Below are positions 36,617 to 45,605 of a stretch of 64,000 bases of DNA, in pieces. The notes beneath the pieces are model-generated. The model searched no databases. It saw only the letters and a list, made by a program, of their open reading frames with translations, and was not told the origin of the DNA. The translations under genes were made by a program, and so were the position numbers. This DNA is from Ga0077555 sp041397775. Lineage in GTDB: Bacteria; Pseudomonadota; Alphaproteobacteria; Rhizobiales; Hyphomicrobiaceae. Every line of letters starts with the position of its first letter. The stretch's first letter is position 1. The stretch spans positions 124,001 to 188,000 of the forward strand of contig JAWKWB010000004.1 of assembly GCA_041397775.1 (NCBI GenBank), in the 5' to 3' direction.

Positions 36617-38236
36617 ATGTCGACGAATTCGCTGGTCGAAGTTCCACTTGATACTATTCAGCAGCTCCCGTCGTGGTGGGTGTGTACGCTCTGGATTGAA
36701 GCGCCGCGGAAGCCCGCGGAGTTCGTCTACGGTATAGCAGCCCCCTGTCGCCGGCTCGTACAAGGCGGTCGAGCGAAGGTGCTGATCGTGTCCCAGCCCC
36801 GGTCCCTGGTGCAGCACGAAGCTGTGCTGACCGAGAACCAGTTTCAGAGCGTTATGGCCGGCGCCTCGCAAGGCGCCATCAACTTCGATGCATTGATCAT
36901 CGGAGACGCCCGCCGAATCGCGATAGTCGATACGCGCACCTTTATCGGCCAGCGCCTCGGCCACTCGGCCGCGTCCATCGTGTCCTATGCGACTTGTGCC
37001 ACGCCGCCGACGCGTGGGAATGATGTCGGCAACTGGACGAAGGTTCTGAAAGCGCTCGAAGCTGAGCTCGGCATCACTTTCACTAAAGACGACGCCGACC
37101 GCATCGGCTGTTTTGAGGTGGCAACCCTGCAGGCCTGGCTCGAGTCGGAGACACCGGTCCTCATCGAGGCCATCCGGCCGGACACTGAAACCCCGAACAC
37201 CGCCGGAGTACGCAAGCTTCACATCTGCCGCACCGCAGAGTTTGCGCGGGGAAGGCATCAGGCTCACGTCGTATGTTTCAGTGATCAGCGGCGGCTCATG
37301 GACCGACTGGTCGTGCTTGACCCGGGCCAACGACGCTCGACGCCGATCGAAGCGCCTCATCCTATCGATCGATTCGAGTTGAGCGTGTTCAGTGCCGCTG
37401 GAGAGTTGCTCCATCGCGATGCAGCGCCTTTCATAAACAAATTCCAGATCACGATGGGCATCCAAGGGCGTAAGCTCCGAATCGATGACGAGCTGTCGCG
37501 CCGGGCCAACGCGCAGAAGAAGAAGGACGATCGCTCGCATGGCCAGGTCACCTCCGTGACCCACGAACGTTTCGGATCGACGTACGCTCCGGTCAATGAG
37601 AGCGCGGAGCGGCATCGCCTGCGGATGAACGAGCTAACCCAGCGGTGCTTCCCGTCCGCCAGCCAAGACAAGTGGTTCCGGCGCACGCTCGACAACGAAC
37701 TGGGAGTCATCGCGCACTTCGACAAGCTACTCAACGGCGGAGCTGTCAGCGCCGCAGTTCTGGTTGATCCATTCTTCGGCGCCGACGCGCTAGCCCGGCT
37801 GGTGCTCCGATTGTCCAGCACGGACGTGAATGTCACGGTCGTCACCAGTTGGACCTTAACCGACCCGGACACTGGACAACGTCTCGCAGAGCCAGCCTCG
37901 GCAGTCAGCCAGCTCGAAGCCCTGCTGCGAAACACCAGCCAGATCGTTAATCCCAAACTGCGGATCATCAATCTGGCAGCCGGCACTTCACAGGCTTTCC
38001 ACGACCGCTACCTGCTTCTCTATCCACGCGAAGGCAAGCCCCAGGTCTATCTGCTCTCCAACAGCGTCAATGCCATAGCCGCCAATTGGCCCTTCTGCAT
38101 GTCGCTGCTCGCCGACGATATCAGACAACAGGTACAAGCCTATATCGAAGGGCTATGCCGGGGCGTCGATGTCACCCGCGCCGTGACTGAAGCCGCCGCT
38201 CTAACGATCACATTCGAGTGGCCGCGCGATGCGTAA
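36617..38236 (+). CDS. VPA1262-like protein with PLD-like C-terminus
   Basis: A 539-residue protein starting MSTNSLVEVPLDTIQQL, 15 bases after the STAND gene. The N-terminal 300 residues resemble, from memory, the VPA1262 N-terminal family found in mobile defence-rich islands of Vibrio and other bacteria. The C-terminal third has AAVLVDPFFGADAL, VTVVTSW, FHDRYLLLYP (His462-Asp-Arg-Tyr) and YLLSNSVNAIAANWP, a phospholipase-D-like arrangement with HDRY in place of HxK. PLD-like enzymes cleave nucleic acid or lipid phosphodiesters. Function inside the operon is inferred: a second effector or a regulator. Confidence 0.6.
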   Translation: MSTNSLVEVPLDTIQQLPSWWVCTLWIEAPRKPAEFVYGIAAPCRRLVQGGRAKVLIVSQPRSLVQHEAVLTENQFQSVMAGASQGAINFDALIIGDARRIAIVDTRTFIGQRLGHSAASIVSYATCATPPTRGNDVGNWTKVLKALEAELGITFTKDDADRIGCFEVATLQAWLESETPVLIEAIRPDTETPNTAGVRKLHICRTAEFARGRHQAHVVCFSDQRRLMDRLVVLDPGQRRSTPIEAPHPIDRFELSVFSAAGELLHRDAAPFINKFQITMGIQGRKLRIDDELSRRANAQKKKDDRSHGQVTSVTHERFGSTYAPVNESAERHRLRMNELTQRCFPSASQDKWFRRTLDNELGVIAHFDKLLNGGAVSAAVLVDPFFGADALARLVLRLSSTDVNVTVVTSWTLTDPDTGQRLAEPASAVSQLEALLRNTSQIVNPKLRIINLAAGTSQAFHDRYLLLYPREGKPQVYLLSNSVNAIAANWPFCMSLLADDIRQQVQAYIEGLCRGVDVTRAVTEAAALTITFEWPRDA

Positions 38237-40325
38237 GCCACCAACCAAAAGATTTTATCCGGTTTGGCTGTCGACGATCGAGCAAACGCCGGGTGTCGGG
38301 GATACCTTGCGATGGCTTGTTGCACGTGGCCGGACAGGACTGCCTCTGCTCGTGACGCGGCCCTCTCGACTGAATGATCTCGTCCGGCTCGAACACGGGC
38401 GATGGCATGCCGACAGCGCCGCTTTCGAGAGAGTGCTGGCGCGCTCCATCGCCAGCCTGCCGCGGGAACCTGACCGTCTCGCAGCACTGCTGTGCGGCTT
38501 CGGAGAGATGGCCGCGCGAAGTCACTTCGATCCGATGCCGATCGTCGAAGCCAAGCTCAGGCAGCACCGTCTCTCAGAGCGCGACTTGATTGAATTGGCC
38601 GCTGCCGCGGTTGCACTTGCCTGGAAAGACAAGCGGCCGCCACCTGTGCCCCAGATCGCCATAACCCAGGCATTCGCCAAACCGGTTCTTGACTGGGACC
38701 TCCTTGAGTTCGCCCGCTCGTGGGGCCATGACGAGCCAAGCATGTCGCAGGGCGGCAGCTATGGCCTGGTCTTTGCGATGCGCATTGTCCTGCGTCTCAG
38801 TCCGTCGGCGTTGCGCCGCTGGCATCAGCGCAACTCGGGAAAACTCGTAACCTCGGTCCTCATGTCCGTCATCGGGGCCGAGCTGCGGGATGACCGCGAT
38901 ACGCTGTCCGACCGGCTGCTGGCGACGCGCATACCCTGCTGTACCGCCTTCGCCATTGCTATCGGCGCTGAGCCAGTCGCTCCCGAAGCTGCGCCCGTCA
39001 ACTACTTTGCGCTTGTGGCCAAGCTTACTACCAGCGGCACGTCCACGGCCGATGCGATCTGGCAGACGGCGCATGTTCTTAAAGATGCGGTTCATCGGCA
39101 TTATGCTATCGCGTCCCAGGGCAAGGCGCTCGTCTTCGAAGCGCGCCGCGATCGGAAGCAGAGCACTAGGGCCGGCGCGCCAGACCAGTCGAACTGGATC
39201 GCTGCGCGGCGGGCCGACCACGCGCAACGCCAATCTGACCATGACCTTCGGCTGGAAGCGTTGCTGAACGATCTTGCCGGCATCTGGCCAGCCGACGGGC
39301 TTAACGAAACACAGATGGACGTGCTCGACCCCGCATTCGTCGACACGCCCCAGATCCGCTTGCGGCTCGCAGAGAAACTCGCCCACACTACCAATCGCCA
39401 ATCCCTGCTCAAGCGCAACATCGACCAGTTCAAAGCCGAGGTCGGTTTGTTCGCCGACCCCACCAGCGCCTTTGACGACTATCACGCACCTGAGCCGGAA
39501 CGCTTCTACGATCTCGCGCTCGTGACCGCTCGTTCGTTCATTGCCCTCAATCGCGATTCGCCAGAGGCCATTGGCCACAAGACGAGCAACTTTCTTGCAA
39601 AGGGCGTTGCCGCTGCGTTGACGATGCTCGAGCAACCCTTCGTCGCGACTCGTCAGCCGATGCGGTGGCAGTCGGCACTCTCCCGGACCGCATGCGCACT
39701 CATCTTCGCTCTGCTGGTTGCCGGGTCGGTCGAGCCGGCCTTCCGACAAGCTGTCGAGAAACTGCGGCAGCTCGCGCTGATGCATGCCGCCAATGTGCTG
39801 GGGGTAGGACAGCCTTCAAGCCGCCAACGGAGTGTCCTCGATACGCTCTCAGGGCTCGCCATTCAGGCCATGATGGCCGGGCCGGCCGAACGCGACGAAT
39901 TGATTGCCTGGTCGCAGCGGCGGGATCTGCCGGCGATGACCCGCGCGCGTGCGCTCTTTGCCATCGCAGGCTGGCAGCCGGCCGACACCCGGCGGGCGCG
40001 CGACCTATTTTGCGAGGCGGCCGAGCTCCTACTCTCGGCGCGCGCTGACCCCGAGCATCTCAATCGACTAGCCGGCCTCGTCGATTTTGCTGCAGCAAGA
40101 GCGTGGCAGGCCAACGATGCTGCGAGGCTCACCTTGCTTGTCGAGCTCTGGTCCACGATCAAGCCAGCCTGGGGGCGCTATCTGTCCGACTGCGAAGATT
40201 TTGCAGAGGTGATCGCGCGTGGCCTTAGACACGATGGCCCAGAGCGCCGCCGTATTCTCGAGGATGACATGTTCCGCGGGAGCTATGTGCGCGCCGTCAT
40301 CGTCGGTACCAACGGCACAGCATAG
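38229..40325 (+). CDS. Unknown helical protein, third gene of operon
   Basis: A 698-residue protein (MRKPPTKRFYPVWLSTIEQT). It overlaps the previous gene by eight bases, so it is translationally coupled. It looks almost wholly helical, with repeated Leu/Ala/Arg-rich segments suggestive of HEAT- or TPR-like repeats (for example LIELAAAAVALAWKDKRPP; RARALFAIAGWQPADTRRAR). No catalytic motif is seen. It could be a scaffold or sensor that couples the other two proteins. No known family is recognised, which is why the operon may be undescribed. Confidence 0.6.
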   Translation: MRKPPTKRFYPVWLSTIEQTPGVGDTLRWLVARGRTGLPLLVTRPSRLNDLVRLEHGRWHADSAAFERVLARSIASLPREPDRLAALLCGFGEMAARSHFDPMPIVEAKLRQHRLSERDLIELAAAAVALAWKDKRPPPVPQIAITQAFAKPVLDWDLLEFARSWGHDEPSMSQGGSYGLVFAMRIVLRLSPSALRRWHQRNSGKLVTSVLMSVIGAELRDDRDTLSDRLLATRIPCCTAFAIAIGAEPVAPEAAPVNYFALVAKLTTSGTSTADAIWQTAHVLKDAVHRHYAIASQGKALVFEARRDRKQSTRAGAPDQSNWIAARRADHAQRQSDHDLRLEALLNDLAGIWPADGLNETQMDVLDPAFVDTPQIRLRLAEKLAHTTNRQSLLKRNIDQFKAEVGLFADPTSAFDDYHAPEPERFYDLALVTARSFIALNRDSPEAIGHKTSNFLAKGVAAALTMLEQPFVATRQPMRWQSALSRTACALIFALLVAGSVEPAFRQAVEKLRQLALMHAANVLGVGQPSSRQRSVLDTLSGLAIQAMMAGPAERDELIAWSQRRDLPAMTRARALFAIAGWQPADTRRARDLFCEAAELLLSARADPEHLNRLAGLVDFAAARAWQANDAARLTLLVELWSTIKPAWGRYLSDCEDFAEVIARGLRHDGPERRRILEDDMFRGSYVRAVIVGTNGTA

Positions 40326-40515
40326 TCGTCGTTGAGGCATTTCGGCGGTGGCCATCTGAGGAAAAGCGGACGTGGCCAAATGCTCAAGTGCTCGGCGATC
40401 TCCAGACCAGCGCGAGGTCCGCTCCCTCTGCACTGCGTCGATCAAGCTGTTGACGCGCAACGCGAATGACCCGAAGTGGACACCCCCTGACGTCGAGCTG
40501 TCGTCTGCTTGCAAG

Positions 40516-41808
40516 CTATCGCGGCGTCAGTCTATCGCTGGTCAGAGCATGCAGGAAAGCCACGATATCGGCGATGTCAACTTCGCTGATCGTGGCTGGT
40601 ACGTAGCGGCTGAAGCGACGGCTCTGTGAGTTCCATTCGACCACTGCGGCTGCCGGCCCGCTATCTTGTATGACTCGCGCAAGCTGGGCGGTCGCCATCA
40701 ATCTCACCACTTCCCTCAAGTCCGTGACGGCACCATTGTGTAGCCAGGGTCCCGTGAGCGCTACGTTGCGCAGTGACGGCACGCGCCATAGCCCGGCGCC
40801 GTCGCCTTGTGTGGCTCCAGTGTCGGCGGCCAGTCCGTAGCGGTCGACAAGCGGCGTCCGAAAAATCGGAAAGCCTCGCATTCCGGACCGTCCCGATTCT
40901 GTCGAGAGAACGCTGGCACGGCTGAAATTCGGCCCTGTATGGCAGTTGATGCAGCCGACGCTCTCAAACAATGCCATGCCGCGCTGTTGCTGCGGAGACA
41001 GAGCCGAAACGTCGCCACGCACGAATCGATCATAAGGTGTATCCGGCGTGATCAGTGATCGCTCGAAGGCGGCAATGGCGTCGGCAATGCGATCGATAGT
41101 AATGGGTACGCCGCCGAACACGCCGGCAAAGGCGTCGCGATAAACGGCATCGGCGGCGATACGCGCGGCAACCGCTGCGAGGTCCGCATTGCCCATCTCG
41201 ACGGGATTGGTGAGCGGACCAAGAGCCTGGTCCTCCAACGACCGTGCGCGCCCGTCCCAGAACAGCCGTGCTTGGAAGGCGGCATTGAACACGCTCGGAG
41301 CATTGCGCCGCCCTTTCTGGCCGGCGATTCCGATCGAGACCGGTCGCCCGTCGGCGCCAGCCGCCGCCGCAATGTCGTGACAACTAGCGCAAGCGATGGT
41401 GCCGTCATGCGAAAGCCGCTTGTCCTCGAACAGACGGCGGCCCAGCTCAACCTTCTCAGGACTCGATAGATTGTCCGGCGGATCGGGCGCCTCCAGCGGC
41501 AACGGTTCCCAAAGAGTGTGGCCGATAATGGGGGATGATCCCCCCTGCTGCGAGTCCTGAGACTCAGGCAGGACCTTTGGCGCCAGGGAACGACCATCGG
41601 AAGTCGCCCACGACAAGGCGACAATGACGGAGAGCTTGATGGTGAAGGCGATCACGCCGGAGCCGAGGGCTGCCGCCAACAGCAGCCGTTGCGGCGTGGC
41701 CAGTTTCGCGGCGGGACCAAGGTCATTCCAAACGAGCAAACGAAGTACTGCGACACCGCAAGCGACCGCCGCAGTCCCGATAGCCAGGAGCAAATATAAG
41801 TCGTGCAT
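40516..41808 (-). CDS. Di-haem cytochrome c peroxidase (MauG-like)
   Basis: A 430-residue protein from the ATG at 41808 (MHDLYLLLAIGTAAV). It has an N-terminal membrane anchor and a further hydrophobic stretch (residues 40-60), then a di-haem peroxidase domain with CASCH and CINCH haem-binding motifs, ELGRRLFEDKRLS and WDGRARSLEDQALGP typical of CcpA/MauG. Such enzymes reduce peroxide or modify proteins from the periplasm. It is the last gene in a minus-strand unit with a Crp-type regulator and a DUF4242 protein. Confidence 0.85.
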   Translation of the reverse strand: MHDLYLLLAIGTAAVACGVAVLRLLVWNDLGPAAKLATPQRLLLAAALGSGVIAFTIKLSVIVALSWATSDGRSLAPKVLPESQDSQQGGSSPIIGHTLWEPLPLEAPDPPDNLSSPEKVELGRRLFEDKRLSHDGTIACASCHDIAAAAGADGRPVSIGIAGQKGRRNAPSVFNAAFQARLFWDGRARSLEDQALGPLTNPVEMGNADLAAVAARIAADAVYRDAFAGVFGGVPITIDRIADAIAAFERSLITPDTPYDRFVRGDVSALSPQQQRGMALFESVGCINCHTGPNFSRASVLSTESGRSGMRGFPIFRTPLVDRYGLAADTGATQGDGAGLWRVPSLRNVALTGPWLHNGAVTDLREVVRLMATAQLARVIQDSGPAAAVVEWNSQSRRFSRYVPATISEVDIADIVAFLHALTSDRLTPR

Positions 41809-41827
41809 GATAAAGCCGAAAAGGAAG

Positions 41828-42562
41828 CTAGGCGGTCCAATCGGCGAGCCGGACGAGCCGCACGTGATCCACGAGATGGACGAGCCCAGGTTCAGCCGAA
41901 ACAAGCCCGAGAGCGGCGAGGCGGCGCAGCGTTCGCGAAACGACCTCCCGAGACGTGGCGAGATGGCGCGCTAGCTGTTCCTGGGTTATAGCGACCGTCG
42001 CACCGCCTTTCGCACGCCGCAGGAGGAAAGAGGCAATCCGCGCTTCAAGCCCCTGGCTCGCCGTTTCCTCCACCAGCGCCATGAGTTCGAACAAGCGTCC
42101 CGAAAGTGCCTCGAAGGTGAACCGCTGCACGGCCGCCTCGCGGGCGAACAGTTCGCGATAGACTTCTCCCGGAATGATTGAGATTTCGGTCTTGCCGTCA
42201 CTCTCGACCCAGGCCGGGTAGGCAAGTCGCGAAAAAGTGCAGTTAAGCGCGAGGATGCACGATTGGCCAGGCTCCACCCAGTAAAGCGTGCCCTCGCGTC
42301 CCTCTGCGCTGACGTAATAAACGCGGAGCGCGCCTCGTACGACAAGGTACGCGCCGGCGACCTTGTCTCCGCGGCTCACGAGGTGAGTGCTGGTCGGACA
42401 GGAGATGCGCCGCGTGCGCTCGGCGAGCAGCAACTGGCTCGCGGGCTGCAGGCCCGCAAGGAACGGGAAGAGACTGAGATCGGGCACACCCATAACATCA
42501 CCAGCATAGGACGCGCGCTTCTGTGCTGCCAGCGACAGTTTGAGATGAATTGCCGCAACCAT
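41828..42562 (-). CDS. Crp/Fnr-family transcription regulator
   Basis: A regulator of about 244 residues from the ATG at 42562; a GTG at 42574 would overlap the upstream stop, and a later ATG at 42493 (MGVPDLSLF) is also possible. The cyclic-nucleotide-like domain has GAYLVVRGALRVYYV and PGQSCILALNC; the winged HTH is ITQEQLARHLATSREVVSRT. It resembles the regulator at 15.8 kb, including the C-x5-C pair. It lies between DUF4242 and the peroxidase genes and probably controls them in response to redox state (inference). Confidence 0.75.
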   Translation of the reverse strand: MVAAIHLKLSLAAQKRASYAGDVMGVPDLSLFPFLAGLQPASQLLLAERTRRISCPTSTHLVSRGDKVAGAYLVVRGALRVYYVSAEGREGTLYWVEPGQSCILALNCTFSRLAYPAWVESDGKTEISIIPGEVYRELFAREAAVQRFTFEALSGRLFELMALVEETASQGLEARIASFLLRRAKGGATVAITQEQLARHLATSREVVSRTLRRLAALGLVSAEPGLVHLVDHVRLVRLADWTA

Positions 42563-42570
42563 GGCACACC

Positions 42571-42873
42571 TCACTCAACGGCACGGAAGAACAGATCGCC
42601 CGGCGTTGACGTAACGACCTCGGTGATGTCGCTGAAGGGAAGTCCCACCCGCTCATGCACGCGCCGTACCGCGTCCGCGTCGGGTGCCATCGTGAAGCAC
42701 CAAGCGCGGGCTTCGGCAAAACCGACATGAATGCGCAGCGACACAACGCCCTCAGCGCGGCACGCCTCCTCGTACTTGGCGTGGAAACCGGCGAACTGCT
42801 CCTTGGTGATGCCAGCGGGGAACGTCCCCTGAGCGGCGTCGTGAGTGTCAATAAAGAATTTCATGGCTTGCAT
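42571..42873 (-). CDS. DUF4242 (SCO4226-type nickel-binding) protein
   Basis: A 100-residue protein from the ATG at 42873 (MQAMKFFIDTHDAAQGTFP). It has the DUF4242 pattern: FIDTHD, AGITKEQFAGFHAKYEEAC, ARAWCFTMAPDADAVRRVHE. The family includes the nickel-responsive SCO4226 of Streptomyces; metal binding here is untested. It starts the operon with the Crp regulator and the peroxidase. Confidence 0.75.
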   Translation of the reverse strand: MQAMKFFIDTHDAAQGTFPAGITKEQFAGFHAKYEEACRAEGVVSLRIHVGFAEARAWCFTMAPDADAVRRVHERVGLPFSDITEVVTSTPGDLFFRAVE

Positions 42874-43519
42874 GGGATCGTCGCTCCTTGGCTTGCCAAC
42901 ATTTGTTGGCGACAAAGCGAGCCTAGGAGATGAGCAGCCCTGACGCTGGAACCAAAGTCACACCGCCGACCGGCACCGTCGGGCCGGCCCCAACGGCCGG
43001 TATTCAGCCGAAGCGTGAATGCTGGCCTGCTTGCTCTATGGCAGCTCCTGGCCCTCAACGTCGGAGCGACGACGGTCGGTCTCGGGTCACCGCGACGATT
43101 GATGGGAGCACGCTCGATTGTGGGTGTCCAGACGGCCTGCGCAGGGGTGTCCGCTGTCGGAGGTGGACCGGCCGCGTCGCTGAGATGATCACGGGGTGGA
43201 TGACGGTCGTGCCTCAATGACAGCTCTCTCTGCTGCGATACGATGCAATGAAGGTACATGAGGCAATCCAGCCCCTTCCTGTTCGCGTCGGCCGTAGCCC
43301 GAGGTCCTGCGGACATCGCTGTCGCTACCATCTGGGCGATTTACATAGTCAGCCGCGACCGTCGGCTCGCTTCGCCGTGCGTTCGACGATCAGCCTCGCG
43401 TGCTGCACTTGCTCAAAGCCGGAATGCGGGCTTGAACGGCGTTCGATCGACGTCCGCGGCGCCTCCGATCTCGACGGTTCGGTGCAAGTATCCGGTGAGC
43501 GCAGCAGGGGCGGCTATCG
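42874..43519. other. Intergenic stretch with diverged repeat sequence
   Basis: No gene. The DNA contains words such as GTGTCCGCTGTCGGAGGTGGA (43149-43169) that recur, diverged, at about 45268. They look like old intergenic repeats of the island. A GGTGAGCGCAGCAGG word near 43494 might be the end of an IS66 remnant. Confidence 0.35.
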
Positions 43520-43681
43520 TCAGGCCACGCGGCTGACGGCGGGAGCGATGGGCTTCCAGTTCCACGGGAGCAGTTCGTCGAGACGCGAGGCCGGATGCCC
43601 GGCGATGCGGGCGAGCACGTCGGCGAGCCAAGCCTGCGGATCGATATCGTTAAGCTTGCAGGTGACGATCAGGCTGTACAT
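43520..43681 (-). pseudogene. IS66-family transposase C-terminal remnant
   Basis: Reading the minus strand gives MYSLIVTCKLNDIDPQAWLA DVLARIAGHP and DELLPWNWKPIAP, the well-known C-terminal tail of IS66 TnpC transposases. Only 53 codons remain. It joins directly to the 3' end of the haloalkane dehalogenase gene, so a larger IS66 copy was once here and most of it was lost. Confidence 0.85.
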
Positions 43682-44616
43682 GGTAGCCGCGCCCCTCCAG
43701 CCGCATCTATGCGCCGAAGTAACCGTGCTACGATTTCTCCACCGGCATCCTCCTGGCAGAAGTGTCCGGCCTGCTCGATCTCATCGAACGTCGCCCCGGG
43801 GATCATCTTGGCCCACTGGGCGCCCCATTTCGGCGTGAAGACGGGGTCCGCAGCACCAAAAATGATATGGGCCGGCTTCTGCCACTGCTTGAGGGCCTCG
43901 AATGCCTGGGCCTGTCGCGCGGCTCCACCGGCTTCCGGCTCTGCAAATGGAAGGCACCAGGGAAATCGGCGGGCTCCTGCCTTCGCCGGAATGCTTCCCG
44001 TGAACGGAAGTTCGTAGGCATTCTCCAACGCGTCAGGATCGACGATGGGGCGGGCCAAAGAGCGACGGACTATTGCACCGACGGGCAAGTTATGCCGGGT
44101 CCAGGCAAGCCAGTAGCGATTGGTCGCCGCGTCCCGCCAAGCACGGGCCCCTTTCGAATACTCATAGCCGTCGTGGTGCAACCAAGTGTTGAGGATGGCG
44201 AGGCGTGAGACACGATCCGGCATCGCAACGGCATTGATGAGACCAATCGGTCCGCCCCAGTCCTGCACGACAACGGTCATATCTCGCAAATCGAGACGTT
44301 CGATGAGGCCAGCAAGCCGTTCCACATGGCGCTCGGTGACGTACCAGTTGTCGTTGGTGACCTTGTCGCTGCGCCCAAAACCGATGTGGTCTGGGGCGAC
44401 ACACCGATACCCGGCAGCAAGAAGCGGTGGAATCATCTTCCGGTAGAGATAGCTCCAAGTCGGCTCGCCATGAACCAGAAGCATTACTGGCGCCTCGCGT
44501 GGGCCTTCGTCGACGTAGTGTGTCCGCAGACCATCCCACTCGAGATAATTTGGTTCAAATGGGAAATCTGAGAGGGCCGCAAATACAGTGTCCGGCGTCC
44601 GATAGACATCAACCAT
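43669..44616 (-). CDS. Haloalkane dehalogenase
   Basis: A 315-residue alpha/beta-hydrolase. The oxyanion region is LVHGEPTWSYLYRKM, the nucleophile Asp is in VVQDWGGPIGL with the halide-binding Trp next to it, the acid is in FGAADPVF, and the base His is in EQAGHFCQED. These fit haloalkane dehalogenase subfamily I. The start at 44616 (MVDVYRTPDTVF) follows AAAAGGAA. The last few residues (RLPCTA) come from the adjoining IS66 remnant, so the natural end is lost or extended. The activity removes halide from haloalkanes by water; substrate unknown. Confidence 0.85.
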   Translation of the reverse strand: MVDVYRTPDTVFAALSDFPFEPNYLEWDGLRTHYVDEGPREAPVMLLVHGEPTWSYLYRKMIPPLLAAGYRCVAPDHIGFGRSDKVTNDNWYVTERHVERLAGLIERLDLRDMTVVVQDWGGPIGLINAVAMPDRVSRLAILNTWLHHDGYEYSKGARAWRDAATNRYWLAWTRHNLPVGAIVRRSLARPIVDPDALENAYELPFTGSIPAKAGARRFPWCLPFAEPEAGGAARQAQAFEALKQWQKPAHIIFGAADPVFTPKWGAQWAKMIPGATFDEIEQAGHFCQEDAGGEIVARLLRRIDAAGGARLPCTA

Positions 44617-45605
44617 CGAGATGTTCCTTTTCGAAGCGCGCGGGCAGTCCGGCGGGGCCGTCACTCCGTCAGCCAATGCAAGTCATTCGCAATCTACCGA
44701 ACGACCACCGCCAAGCGAGATTCGAACCTTCGTTTGCGAACGCTCTGCTGTCCATCCCCAAACGACAAATCTGTCATCAAGTCGATTCCTGACGTTCGAT
44801 TGCGCGCAATTTCGGCGCCCAAGGGTGGCTGCCCCTTGCCCCCGATGTCAGCTGACTGGAGTCGAGCGGTCAATCTGGCTCACTGATCTCTCGACTGATC
44901 AATCGAGCAAGCGGGTCTCGCGCTTGCCCATATGGAGGTCGATAATGCACCGTGCATGCCGCAACTGCTTAGTTCCGAAAGGGGTCAACATGCGCGATCC
45001 GAGGGCTGCCTGTCGATCAACGCGATAGGGTCGAAAGCGGCCGCCAGATGCATGAATTCGCTGAAAGCATGATGCGTTGCAGCGATTTTCGGCGCGACAA
45101 CTACCGTATCTCGGTGCCCGGAAAGCACAGGCCATCTGATGATCTGTGCTTGCGTGCGGCCGGTCTTGGCCCATCTCGACTCCGCCCCAACCGTCGGTCC
45201 CGGACCACCGCGTCGATTGAGATGATCACCAGCACCACCGCCCTTCCAGCGCGCGACCATCCGAGTGTCCGCTGCCGGAGGTGGAGCGACGGGATTGATG
45301 CAATCGTCTCTGGGCTGATCTTATTTGGGCCGCCACGTCCTGAATCTCTGCACAGCCGCCGTCAAGCGATTGAGGCCACTCGCTTTTGACCCGGAGCAAC
45401 ATGAGACGTTGGCGGATCTTCCTCCTGCCTCAGTAGTCCGCTTTCATTGGCACCAACACTAAGTTCTCCAAGAAACCCCAGGCCACTGTAGCGCGGCTGC
45501 TTATTCGGCTGGCAACCTGGACGAAATAGCGGTGGTGGGCCGTTTCGAGGTCATTCTATCGAAGGAAAGCCAATCGGCCTGAGATGGCGACTGCAAACGA
45601 AAAGG
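44617..45605. other. Gene-poor stretch, decayed island DNA
   Basis: About 1 kb without a convincing gene. The words around 45160-45300 resemble those at 43050-43170 (GTGTCCGCTGCCGGAGGTGGA at about 45268), so this seems to be a second, decayed copy of the same intergenic sequence. I see no RNA gene. Confidence 0.4.
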
